A stretch of DNA of 64,000 nucleotides. Origin: Ceraceosorus guamensis (taxonomy: Eukaryota > Basidiomycota > Exobasidiomycetes > Ceraceosorales > Ceraceosoraceae). Below, piece after piece: positions 1 through 10,973 of the stretch (the stretch's first letter is position 1; each line of letters starts with the position of its first letter). The position numbers and the translations under genes were made by a program. Location: assembly GCF_003144195.1 (NCBI RefSeq), contig NW_020290002.1, forward strand, positions 1 to 64,000, given 5' to 3'. Below the pieces are notes generated by a model. The model was not told the DNA's origin and did no database searches. It saw only the letters and a list, made by a program, of their open reading frames with translations.

Positions 1-84
<84 letters not shown>

Positions 85-118
85 CCCCCCTCTCTCTCTC
101 TCTCTTTCTCCCTCTCCC
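1..118. repeat. (TC)n microsatellite
   Basis: Almost pure TC dinucleotide tract with a few C-run and TTTC interruptions. It runs to the window edge, so its full length is unknown. Confidence 0.95.
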
Positions 119-748
119 TTGAAGAGTTGTCAATGAGAGCTTTTGAAAGATGAGATGCTGAGGTTGCTGAAGGAAGAGCGAGGCGCGCAATGTTGAGGCG
201 CGCTTTGCCCCAAATCAGTGATGAGTGAATCAAGATTTGCGCTCTCACGTGACGCAGGTAGCCTATACTCAAAACTCATATGATCAAGAATTCAAAATTC
301 ATCAAGACTTGATGAGACTCGCGTGACCTCAACTTCACTCATGACTTCTTGACTTTACAATCGAAGTAGCGGCGCAAGGATTTATCCACGACTGCTCACA
401 GACTCACGATTACCTCTATACCAGTGCTCGGTCAAAAGTCCCGCTCTCCCACTTACGAATCTCGTCGCTCAAGAGGACCAGCTTCCTAGGGTCAACCGCA
501 CGTCTGACCTGCATGCAATCACGTGAGTGCGATAAAAATGCAAGAAAAATGCTCAAAAAATCAAGAATTTATGTACAACAGCGCGAATGGTATCTGACAT
601 GCGCGTGTCCCATTTTCCGTGAATATGTAGCTCGGTCTCGTATTTAACAAGGATTATGCGTGCGCGCCGGGAACACGGATGTCTGCCGTTCGACGCGCCG
701 CCTCATCGCCTAAAAACCTATAAGTCTTGCGAATGAGGCGTCCGCAGG

Positions 749-847
749 TAGTCGAGAGTCGAGAGGAGCCGTCGGCATAAGCCGGGGGCCGTGATCGAGG
801 CTCGAGATAGTCGAGAGTTGAGAGAAGCCGCCGGCATAAGCCGGGGG
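749..847. repeat. Tandem duplication, unit of about 40 bp
   Basis: Two near-identical copies (about 749-789 and 808-847) begin with TAGTCGAGAGT and end with GGCATAAGCCGGGGGC. They differ at a few positions. The family is unknown. Confidence 0.8.
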
Positions 848-975
848 CGGATCGAGAGTCAGATGGCCACCGAGCCGAGCCTGGAGGGGCTCTCCAAGAA
901 CAACTCGCCCGGAGGGGATAAACTAGCGGGAAGGGCCTAAGGCCATCCTCACAACCACAGCCATGAGTCTCGATA

Positions 976-1145
976 AAAGGCCTAAATAAACAGCTTGTCG
1001 GGTACCGATGAAGAACCATAAGATCATAAGATCATCCCTTTTTGCTCCAATTGAAGAAGTTCTTAAAGGCCCAAATAAGCAGCTTGTAGGGTACCGATGA
1101 AGAACCACAAGAGCATCCCTTTTTGCCCCAATTGAGGAAGTCCTT
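976..1145. repeat. Tandem duplication, unit of about 80-89 bp
   Basis: Copy 1 (about 976-1064) and copy 2 (about 1065-1145) share blocks such as CAGCTTGT.GGGTACCGATG and CATCCCTTTTTGC.CCAATTGA. Copy 1 carries a small internal AAGATCAT duplication. Divergence is modest, so the duplication is fairly recent. The family is unknown. Confidence 0.85.
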
Positions 1146-1527
1146 CCATCCCTCTTTGCTCTCGGACCGCAGAAGTAAGAGCGTTTGCCAGGTTTGCAAC
1201 CTCCACACCATCTATAGGTCAGCTTACGCTGGACGCCGCTCAGAGCAACTGGTCAGAGATTGTATCTTGATATTGAGACCTACGTCGTGAGCAAGCGGCT
1301 GTACATGGGTACACGCGAGAGAGAGCGAGAGTGAGAGAGAGAGTGAGAGAGTGAAAGAGAAAGACAGAGGGAGAGGGCGGAGAGTAATCGTAGAATCAAA
1401 TTTCGTAGTACAATGAACAAAACACGCCGGCGAAGACGAGGGACGAATGAGAGAAGTAAGGAAGCGAAGTCGTGCAGGTTCGAGATCCTGACGAGCGCTC
1501 AAGCCTTCGGAGCATCTCCCCGGCGGT

Positions 1528-3370
1528 CTAGGCTTCTTCAACCTGGGCATCGGCCAGGTCAGCTCTTACGTATCCCGGTTTCTCCCACTTTTCGCTGTAC
1601 TTCCACAGGCCTTTCGCTCCACCTCTCGCCTGACCATGCTGCCAGGCAGCGATGAGCATGGCTACAGGAACGACGATGATGGAGAGGATAGAAATGACTG
1701 CTACGAAACCCACGCTTTCGGCCCATCTCTCCAGTGCCTTGTGCATGCCGGTCGAAGACAATGGAAAAGTGGCTGCCGGAAGTTCGTCGACGCTGAGCAC
1801 AGCGATCAGACCGCTAAGCCAGCAGATAAGCAGAGCCAGGAAGCCAGATCTGAAAGTCGGAAGTGTGCGAAGAGCAAAGGCGGAGTTGGGAAGGGCGATG
1901 CTCTCCATCAGGATGGGGATACGACCTAGACGGTCCTCCACCGTAATCTTGTTCTCGGGCATCAACGGCAGCTTCTCGTCCAGCAAGGCCGTGCGCTCCG
2001 TGGTCTCGCTTTGCGTACCGTTGCGCTCAGCTCGCAGAGCTGCCTGAGCCTCGAAGCGCTCTCGGCGAACGACGGTCGATTGTACGAGGGCCGCGTCGGC
2101 CTCATCTGCATCTGGGACGGTAAGTTCTCCCAGGTCGAAGCGTGCGCCGAGCAGGATCATTTGGGCAGGAATGATCAAACAAAAGGCCCAGATAAAGGGA
2201 GCGATGATGCACATGAACTGAGCGATGGGCTGTGAAAGGAGTCCATGGAAGGCCGATGGCAATGCGTCAGCGGTTTTACGGCGACGATGACTCATCCGCG
2301 ACGCGGAGAGAGCGCAGCACTTGACTCACCAGGTCTTTGTCGAAAGCATCGGACCAAGTAGTGAGAGCGCTTACGATGGGCTTCATCCATCCATCCTGCC
2401 CAGAGCTGCTGGCAGGCTCGGCTTTGGGCGCCTTGGTCTTTGCCTCGCTGAAGGAATCCACCACGGCAGCAATGATTCCAGGCAAGAAGCAAACAGCCAA
2501 ATAGCCCCACGTGACAATGATCATGCCCCTGAAGGACGAGTGCTGGCGCAAGACCAGAGGTCCACGGAGCCCGTTGAGAGCCACCGTCGAAGCGTTCAAG
2601 CCGACGAGAAGCATGGTAAGACGTCCATCGAGAATTTCATGATAGACCATTCGAGTGTAGATCCAAGCGTACGCGAGAGCGACGATAGCCCAGAGAAGGA
2701 AGCGACGCGCATGCCACTTGGGTTCGCGAGTGAGCAGGTCGGCGGTGCAAGCACCACCTGCTTGACGCTCATCGGTGTGCAAAGATCGACCGACGGCTCG
2801 ACGCAGATACCCCTTGCGCACCGCAACTCTATAGCAAGCCTGTCGAGGATGTTGCCAAAGAGTGACTTTGCGTTCAGCAAGCGAGCACGGAGCAATGTCA
2901 AATGGAAAGCACCGATCGCACTCACCGAGAACATGGTGAGCCAAAAGGATAGGGCGAGGAACAAGGGTGGAATCGTGAGTCGGGCTTGCTGAACGATTGG
3001 ATGAGCCTTGGCGTCGAGTGTAGGCGTAATAAAGAGGAAAGCCTCCATAGCCAAGGGTGCGAGAGCCAAGAAAGCCGCGAGCATGCGGATCAAAATGTGG
3101 GGTTGAAGCTTCTTGAAGGTCCAACCGGATTTAGCTGGGACCTGGTCATCGTAAGCGTGCAAAGCCCTCTTGAGGTTGACCATGTAGCGGGCTGATTGTG
3201 GAATGGCTAGCAGCACGAACGCAGCCATGAGTAGAGGAGTGGCCTGAGGGAGACAAAGCATATACGCGGGTCAGATTTGTCGATCGAATGCCTGATCGAC
3301 TGTCACTTACCCTGGAGATGCCATCGATGGCAGCGTCCAGAGCACCCTTCATCTTGGTGCACTCGATCAT
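1528..3370 (-). CDS. Multi-span membrane protein, unknown family (540 aa)
   Basis: Four exons join in frame: 3311-3370, 2811-3243, 2330-2757 and 1528-2229. The introns are GTAAGTG...CCCTCAG (67 nt), GTATCT...AAGCAG (53 nt) and GTGAGTC...TTCACAG (100 nt). The 540-aa product has about eight or nine hydrophobic segments, for example ATPLLMAAFVLLAIPQSARY near residue 21, then about 70, 105, 185, 250 and 310, and a pair in the last 120 residues. A hydrophilic loop near residues 345-410 is rich in charged residues. There is no signal peptide, so it is probably an integral membrane protein of an internal or plasma membrane. I do not recognise a family and assign no function. The ATG at 3370 was chosen because the first intron splices perfectly behind it. 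The gene diverges from HAS1 across about 1.5 kb. Confidence 0.7.
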
Positions 3371-4881
3371 AGCCAGCGATGCGTGGCTGATGTCGAGTTC
3401 AGATTGCGATTGAATAGCTCGATAGGCGTACGTCTCCAGATGGGACGCTGGTGATGGAGGAGGTGGTGGAAAGGTAAGATCATAAGAGCCTGCGAATGGT
3501 GCTGTAAATGTCGCGCACGCAGTCGTGGGTAGGAGTACAGTCGTGAATGGCTCCGCTCAGCCGGCCTCGCCGTGATGCCATGCAGGCGTGAGTATGGATG
3601 TCTGCTATCATGCAGCTGCATACGCGTCATCTCGGCGCGCAGAGGCAGCGCCCATGCAGCTGCTGATCCATCAAGTGCGTGCATGTGAGATGGTGCGCCG
3701 CGTTGCATACGAGCCACCGCCGGTACGCCGATGCTGCCGCGTATACTTGTGACTGTACATCATGATGAGACTCACGACTTGGCGTTGGGACATCTACAGC
3801 AGCAGTCGCGAATGAGAGACTCGACTGTGAACGAAGACTTTGAGTGAGAGTCAGTCGTGAGTGGGTCACGAGTGTTCCTTTGGTGTGAAGCAACGATCCA
3901 ACGCCATGAGCATGCAGCGCTCTCCGCGATCCATCACAAACAGTCAGTCGTGATACAGCCGGCGACTTGATTCACTCGTGACAGATTGTATGCGCATGAC
4001 GATAGCGGCTGCTTGCTTGCCTGCCTTCAGGGCTCGTAAGATTTGTCGTGTGTAATCTTCAGGCAGCATCCCGATGCTCTTTGCCGTACGATCGGCATGA
4101 ATTTGTTGCTAGGTTCGCCTTTGCTTTGCTCTGCCCCACAGAAGCGCATTCGTCATACCTCGTGGTCGCGATGCCGAGCTGGCTAACTAGGCGGCTCTTG
4201 GCGCGCTGCTGGCCGGCCGGGAAAGCTTTGAGCACCATATCACCTTCACCATGCCTTGGAGCACGGCCACCCTGCGCCTCTCTCGCTTGGGCTGATCGAC
4301 TCTGAAGCCCACATCGCAGCAAGCCATGCTGAAGAGGCCATGCATGGTTGGTGGCTCTCCATGCAGGCGCTGCCATGGGAGGGATCGAGCGAGCGAGCGA
4401 GCGAGCGAGCGAGCGAGCGAGCGAGCGTTCATGCGTGACGTACTGTACCGGTACGTGCGTCTTGTGACCTCGAGGTCGCATGGTCGAGCATCTGCTGCAC
4501 AGCCTCCTCTACGCACCAAACCCCGCGCCGCGCCGAGACGACCAAGAATCCTCGAGAATATTTGGACCAAGCATGGCGGTGGGCGCGTCACGTGCAGGTA
4601 GCTTGCTGGGGATTTTTTTCGATTGCATGCAAACAGAAATGTGAATCAAAATGCGCGATGCTGCAGACATCAGGAAGCAAGCAAGCAGGACTGCGACTCA
4701 CGACTACACGCATCAGGCATTCGAGCCTCATCCAGTGCGCGCATCTTCATCCACCAAACCTCCTCAAAACATCCAACCACTACAAAGGCTTCACACCCAC
4801 CGCCGAGGGCCAGCTGCGTCCATTCAAGCTCACTGCAGTCAAAGCTGAAGTTGTCATCCTCCGGGCTCACTCGACACAACA
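3371..4881. other. Divergent intergenic region upstream of HAS1
   Basis: Between the 5' ends of the membrane-protein gene and HAS1. It holds a (GAGC)n repeat (4384-4428), a GTACCGGTAC palindrome (4445-4454), and several TCACGACT/TCACGAGT motifs (about 3770, 3858, 4698). No coding exon seen. Confidence 0.7.
4384..4428. repeat. (GAGC)n microsatellite
   Basis: About eleven uninterrupted GAGC units. It creates spurious repetitive ORFs in several frames. Confidence 0.95.
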
Positions 4882-6962
4882 ATGGCTTCGTCTCAGGCGA
4901 GCACCTCGCGCAATGTCGCCATTGGTTCTTCTTCACCGCCACTGGACAGTGCAGAGGCAACGCTGGCAAGGACGCTGGCCAGCGACGTATCCCTCGCAGA
5001 AGCCAAAGCGCAAGGGCAATCTGTAGGCGTAGATGACGCAGTCATCGGCACCGCATCCGCGTCCGCGTCCGCACCCGCATCCTCCCTCGCACAATCCTTC
5101 GACTCTTTGGATCTCTCTCCTCAAACGCTCAAAGCTCTCACAGCCATGGGTCTCAGCAAACCTACCGAAGTCCAAGCGCGCTGCATTCCTCCACTCTTGG
5201 CAGCCAAAGATGTGCTCGGTGCAGCTCAGACAGGCTCCGGCAAGACTTTGGCTTTTCTCATTCCCTCCATCGAGATGCTCGCTCGTCTGCGATTCAAGCC
5301 TCGCAATGGCACGGGCGCAGTGGTCATTTCCCCCACCAGGGAGCTGGCTCTGCAGATATTCGGCGTAGCAAAGGAGTTGATGAGCATTGCCGGATACTCT
5401 CAAACGATAGGCATCATCATGGGTGGGGCAAATAGGAAAGCGGAGGCGGACAAGCTGATGAAGGGCGTCAATCTCATTATCGCTACCCCTGGGCGATTGC
5501 TGGACCATTTGCAAAACACCAAAGGCTTCGTCTTCTCGAACCTCAAGGCGCTTTGTATCGACGAGGCGGACAGGATTTTGGAGATTGGTTTCGAGGATGA
5601 AATGAGGCAAATCATCAAGCTGTTGCCCAATGGTGAGTGTCGGTGAGGCGTTTCGATTCAGTGGAGCTGGCCATGAGAGCATCACGACCCGCAAAGGTTC
5701 TCAGCGACAAGCACGCCCTCAGAGGTGCATTGCAAAAGCGCATACATCAGGTCCGCTTCGCTGACACGCTTTCTGTGTATACCACAATCAGAAAATCGCC
5801 AAACGATGCTATTTTCTGCGACGCAGACGACCAAAGTTCAAGATCTAGCGCGCATATCGCTCAGGCCTGGACCGCTCTACATCAATGTACACGCAGATCT
5901 GAGGGCTTCCACAGTGGAGAGGTTAGAGCAAGGCTACGTGGTCTGCGACTCTCACATGCGCTTCCTGCTGCTCTTCACTTTTCTGAAGCGCCACCGGGAC
6001 AAAAAGATCATCGTGTTCATGAGCAGTTGCAACAGCGTCAAGTACCATGCCGAGCTGCTCAACTACATCGACATCGCTGTACTGGATCTTCATGGCAAGC
6101 AGAAGCAGCAAAAGCGAACGTCCACCTTTTTCGAATTCTGCAATGCTCCCAGAGGAGTGCTGCTGTGCACGGATGTAGCTGCTAGAGGGCTGGACATACC
6201 CAAAGTGGACTGGATCATTCAGTTCGATCCACCCGATGATCCGAGGGACTACATCCATCGAGTCGGTCGAACAGCGAGAGCTGGAAAGGATGGCAAAAGT
6301 CTGCTCTTCCTCTTGCCGTCGGAGCTGGGCTTCTTGCGATTTCTGAAAGTGGCAAAGGTGCCCCTGAACGAGTATTCCTTCCCCCCTAGCAAGATCGCAA
6401 ATGTTCAGGGTCAAGTGAGTCAATGCCACGCGCTTCTCGAAAACATGCGGTCGCGCATACTGACAAACTTAAGACTGGCCTTTTTGCTCCTATCTTTTAG
6501 TTGGAAAAGCTCATCTCCAAAAATTACTATCTGAACCAATCCGCGCGTGACGGCTACCGGTCATACTTGCAAGCGTACGGCTCATACTCGCTCAAGAGAA
6601 TCTTCAACATTCACGAGCTGGACCTTGCCAAAGTGGCTCGCGCATTCGGGTTTTCCGTCCCTCCCAAGGTGAATCTGGCCATTGGAGCTGGGCTCAAAGG
6701 TGCCCCCAGCGGTGCTGGAGGCAAGAAGAGGAGAGCGGGAGATGAGATCGATGTGGATGAGGATCAGGAGTTGGAGGAGCAAGAAGAGGAGGGGCAAGAT
6801 GCGAAAGGGGCGCTGGCGCCGGAAGAGGAGGACGTGCAGATGCAAGGTAGCAGAGCGAGGGAGAAGCAGAGCGATAGGAGGAGCTACAAGAAGGCTTCGT
6901 CCACTAGCAAAAGGCAGCGATTTGGCAACGGTGGGAAGAAGGCCGGCCAGTGGAGTCGATAG
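4882..6962 (+). CDS. HAS1: DEAD-box RNA helicase Has1 (DDX18), 60S biogenesis
   Basis: Exons 4882-5632, 5792-6414 and 6501-6962 give 611 aa. Introns are GTGAGTGT...AATCAG (159 nt) and GTGAGTCA...TTTTAG (86 nt). Has1 is a nucleolar ATP-dependent helicase needed for pre-rRNA processing, mainly of pre-60S particles. Visible motifs: Q-motif region near residues 82-100, motif I AQTGSGKT (115-122), PTREL, TPGR, DEAD (227-230), SAT, the [10 protein letters not shown] block and [10 protein letters not shown]. Has1-specific blocks are [12 protein letters not shown], the helicase-C stretch [14 protein letters not shown], and [13 protein letters not shown] in the third exon. The N-terminal 80 residues are low-complexity (Ala/Ser-rich). 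The C-terminus is acidic then Lys/Arg-rich, typical of nucleolar helicases. The family match is unambiguous. Confidence 0.97.
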
Positions 6963-7181
6963 ACATGCTTCATCTTTCATGGGTTTGCGTTGCTTGGTGT
7001 CACCGACTTCGATCATGTGCAAAGCAAATGAGCGTCTTTTCATTGGCCCAGATTTCCACTGGCGCTACTGATTTGATCTATATAAAACAAGAGGAACGAC
7101 GAAAAGCTCGGGACGGGCAAAGAGTGTTCGTTTTGCAGTTGGAACAAGAGTGTAGGAGCGCCGAGGCAGCACGAAGAAAGA

Positions 7182-10020
7182 TCACGGCGCATCCTCATCG
7201 TCGGTGTGAGCGAGCTCTTTTTGTCTGCCGCTCAGAGCTCTGACTACGCCTCTTTGAATTTTGAGTTCTTTGCGCCTCTTCATTGCGGCCACGGCAGCGG
7301 CAGATTCATCATCAAGGCCAGTCGTCTTGGACTGCCATTTGTATTTTGCGCTCGAGATGGATCGTTGGCGTTGCAGGATTTCTCCCGAGACGCTCATCGA
7401 TGCAATGGACGATTGAGAAGGAACAAACGTTTCACCTGTTTGGATCTCTTGCGAAATGGTGCTCATGAGCACCTCGGCCTCCGCAGTCCCTGCAACGGGT
7501 ATGGACAGCTTGAACGGTGTTGCCTTGTGGCCTTGAGTAGACTCGTTGCTCGCATGATCATCTCCTTCTGCCGGCTGCCCTCCTTTGCCCTGCTGCGAAA
7601 CCTCGGCGCCAGTGGGACTTTTGGTTGTATCGCTGATGGAACACTCTGTGCTTTCATCTAAATCAGGTAGCGTCGAAGCGTCGTTCTCGATCTCTTCGAT
7701 GGAATTGCCTTCGGCATCTTGAGCTGCGCTGTGCAGTCGGCGCGAGACGGCCAAGAGTGTATCGTCCTTGTCGGCAGAGTACGAAGATAGCTCGGATTCG
7801 GAGTCGGAGGACAGCTCAATGGTGCCGATTCCTGGCACGTCGACGACCCTACGCCGGCTTCCCGTTCGTCGAACACTACTTTGCGACCTCTTCTCGAGAT
7901 TATGATCAAGAGACGTCTCCTGTGTTGCTTGATGAAGACTCCGTCGCGCCTCCGCTGAAGATCTCTTGAAGTAGTCCAAGACGGCAGGGTGAGTATGGGT
8001 GGATGAAGCGCCATTATTTGGCGAGGTCTTAGACGGCATTTGCTCTTCGAGCTGCTCGACGACTGATTCCGTCTCTGCTTGTGGTTGGCAAGATTCGGCG
8101 CAACCGCGCTTCGTCCTCTTGAATATGGAAGCCAACGTCGATTTCGATTCATTGTTTTGCGCAAGTCTTGGCAGACTGTCACCAAGACTTTCCTTGGCCG
8201 ACGAGAAGCTCGAGTTTCTGGAATGCACAATGCCAGAAAAGGAGCTTCTTGAATCTCGAGCGTCCACTTCAGGTCGCGAACAGATGCTGTTGCGCATGAC
8301 CTCTTGATTCTCTTCCGTGCCTGCGTGGCTAGCGCCATGATCCTGCTGCGCCTTGTCTACGCTCAACGCTCGAAAGTGGGCAGAATGCGTCGTGGTCACG
8401 GAACGCAGAGACCTGCCATCGCCGCCATCGCTCACGGAAGTCCTGGCCATGATTTCCTGACTGCGCCTCTTGAGGACTTGATGCCCAGCATCCATACCGC
8501 TCATGATTTCGCTCTGCGGTTTGGAGGGTGCGGTGCGGGGACGAGCAAGCGTGTGCCGTTTTGCACCGTCGGGGTAAGCTTCATAGCTGCGAATATCAGC
8601 CGGAGCGGACTTCAAATCGTTGGATCCTAGGTGATTTCGTTGGTCTGCACACTGCTTTGATGCGCCCGCATCGACGACATCCCAGCGTGGATCCATGTGT
8701 CTTGAGCAATCTGAGAGCGTGCGGCCACTTTCGGCAGTCTGCGGTCGGCTCGGTCCACGATGAGCACGCGTCAGCTCGACCACCGAGGCGCTTTTCACTG
8801 CAGCCGACGTCTTCTCCGAGTCATACGCTCCCAGCGACCGACCCGTCGGTCTTGCCGAGGTTTTGGAACGAGCAAAAGAGGCGGACGGTCCGTGTCTCGA
8901 GACAAAGGAGGGAGCAGAAGCCGGTAGAAAGTCGGGTCGATAATGGGGGTCGTGCACGAGCGAAGGATCGTCGTCGTAATCGTCGCACTGCTCCAACGTC
9001 GATGGAAGGCATTGTTGGTGTGACCCAATCCCTCGACACAGACGCGGTTGAGGTTTGCATGCCTTCCATGCCCCACTCAGCCCAAAAGACACAGAGACGA
9101 GACCGACGATCGCTGTGGCCGAGTACAAAACATAAGGAACATACTCTGGAGGGCCACCGGGGCCTGCGCCCTGCTGCCTGGGCTGCGGAATGTCGCACAT
9201 AAGTAGCGTCAAGGCGGCATAGACAATTGCGGTGCCAATGGGCGAATTGAGTGTAGAGCAATGTGCCTGGATGATTCGCTTGGAAGTTCGACGCGGCAAC
9301 ACCTCCATCACAAAGGTACAACAGCTCACCGCAAGGAGCACAGCTGCGATGACGAGTGGTCGCAGATGTGGACCTGCGGGCGCCATCGTAGGAAGCTTCA
9401 GCTCCATGCGGCTCGGTGACACCTACGCTGCTCTTGTTTGGCCATGTGCTTGGATGCTGCCACTCACCGAAAAGAACGACATTGCAAACGGCTCCCACCA
9501 CCATGGCCATGGCCGCGACGATGCGTGCAACGACATTGTACCTCATTTTCGGGCCGCTCCTATTGGCAACGTTAGCCTGGCTCGGAAGAGAGCCTCCATC
9601 CATGACGATACGATGGCCAGATGGGAGAGGAGAAGGAGCGCTCTCGCGTCCAATTTCGCCAGACTGGGCGCGATCAAAATTGCGCAGAGCGCTGTAAGTG
9701 ACCACCAACGGTCTAGACTTGGGATGGGCAGATCCAGAGCGGGATGTGGAGGATTGTGGACGAGGGGAGGGGTAGGAGTTGCTTGCTAGCGGGGAGGTTG
9801 GCGAAGCAAAGAGAGGTTGCAGGCCGCTTGATGAACCTTTGTTGCCCCGCTCTGAAGGCGAGGATCCACCGCGCGACGAAGCGGCTATTCTCGTTGCCGT
9901 CTTGTTCGTAGGAGTTGCGTCTGTCCCTGAGATCGAGCAACCGTTGGCAGCCGATCCCGACTTAGATGTCTCAACATGCAATTCAGGGAACATCCTGTGA
10001 ATGGTAGCAGCTACGCGCAT
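7182..10020 (-). CDS. Four-TM protein with long disordered Ser-rich tail (914 aa)
   Basis: Two exons, 9468-10020 and 7182-9373, joined by a 94-nt intron (GTGAGTGG...CCCGCAG). This join puts TTCG|GT in frame and continues directly into a second hydrophobic segment. Residues 1-160 are low-complexity Ser/Pro/Arg. Four hydrophobic spans follow: about 163-184, 187-208, 227-245 and 266-290, with two short Pro-rich loops. The remaining 620 residues are disordered, Ser-rich and charged, with a strongly acidic patch around EIENDASTLPDLDESTE. The topology resembles small four-span Golgi/vesicle proteins with an added cytosolic tail, but I do not recognise the family. It converges on HAS1, leaving only 219 bp between stop codons. 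Confidence 0.65.
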
Positions 10021-10973
10021 GTATCCAGGGTGAGGGTGCTCAACGTAAGAGCTCTATGTTGCACCTGGCCGTTTGAGATAGGTACCTTATACACTTGTGA
10101 GTCGCATTGACGAGTCCTCATGCAACCTGAAACAGGAACGTCTTGGCGAGGTGGCGCTTTGGAAAAGCTATATGTGTACGTGGCATTCCGGGGCTGCGTG
10201 TGGACCTTATTGCACCGCGGATACTCATGGCTCACCGCATTTTGAAGCTTGATCGCTGTAGCTGCCAAGGATCGAGAGAAGAGAACGATGACCACGCTCC
10301 GCGCCCAAGAAGTCTCGAGTCTGACTCCAACCGCGAGGCTGCCGCGCGTTGCCAGCACACACGATTGAATCGCTGCGCCCTGACCGTATTCTCGTGGATG
10401 TGGCTCTGTAGCAATGCCGCATCGCTCGGGCAAGTCTTGCGAATTGAGGGCACAAGAATCGAGCGAAAGCATACAGTGCCAAACAGTGGTGAGTTTTGGA
10501 TACGGCATACCGAGATGCTTCCGACCACCAAGCACTTCGCGAAGACAATTGCCAGACTTTGTTGTGGCGCGCGCAGCCCAAGATACAATATACGCGCTCT
10601 CGGTCGATGGCGCGAGTGATGGGTCGGTGTAATTGTGTTCCAATTTGCCATGATCTTCGGCATCCCTAGCCGACGAAGTGGTTTTCAGTCTTCTTGATGC
10701 TTGTGATATACTACCATGGGAGCATTTTGACTTTCAAGGAAGACCGCAGCGAGCGAGGGGATACATATTTGCGTGCTGTCGAGCGCGAAAACACGCCTGC
10801 CCTCCGCGGAGGACGGTGCGCGCGCGGGGATGAGAGCGTCAATTAGCGTGCATCGCCGCCAACGGTGCTGGATCCATCGCATAGCGCAATGCATAATCTG
10901 TGCGAGCGTTCCGATTCGTGCTAGCCTTTGCGATGCCATTTGCACCTGTGTGACAAAGAGCTGCCGAACGCTC
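10021..10973. other. Intergenic region
   Basis: Between the 5' end of the four-TM gene and the 3' end of the AMSH gene. Only short, non-coding-looking ORFs in all frames; nothing recognised. Confidence 0.6.

Larger units (their letters stand above)
119..1527. other. Gene-free repeat-bearing stretch
   Basis: No ORF here looks coding. The first 500 bases are rich in CAAGA/TGATGAG/CGTGA-type short motifs. Two short tandem duplications follow (listed separately). A purine-rich GAGA tract lies at about 1314-1380, just beyond the 3' end of the minus-strand membrane-protein gene. Confidence 0.7.

Noticed and set aside
1-118. Telomere-like repeat at the left edge
   Set aside because: It is a TC dinucleotide tract, not a TTAGGG-type telomere repeat.
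4059-4601. Ser/Ala/Arg repeat ORFs around the GAGC repeat
   Set aside because: Products of the (GAGC)n microsatellite in several frames; no gene support.
4933-5694. 253-codon minus-strand ORF
   Set aside because: Antisense to HAS1 exon 1.
8528-9202. 224-codon plus-strand ORF
   Set aside because: Antisense to the four-TM protein gene; Arg-rich low-complexity shadow.
9423-9467. Alternative 45-nt intron in the four-TM gene ending at GCGTAG
   Set aside because: It leaves the wrong frame downstream. The acceptor at CCCGCAG (9374) restores the second hydrophobic segment.
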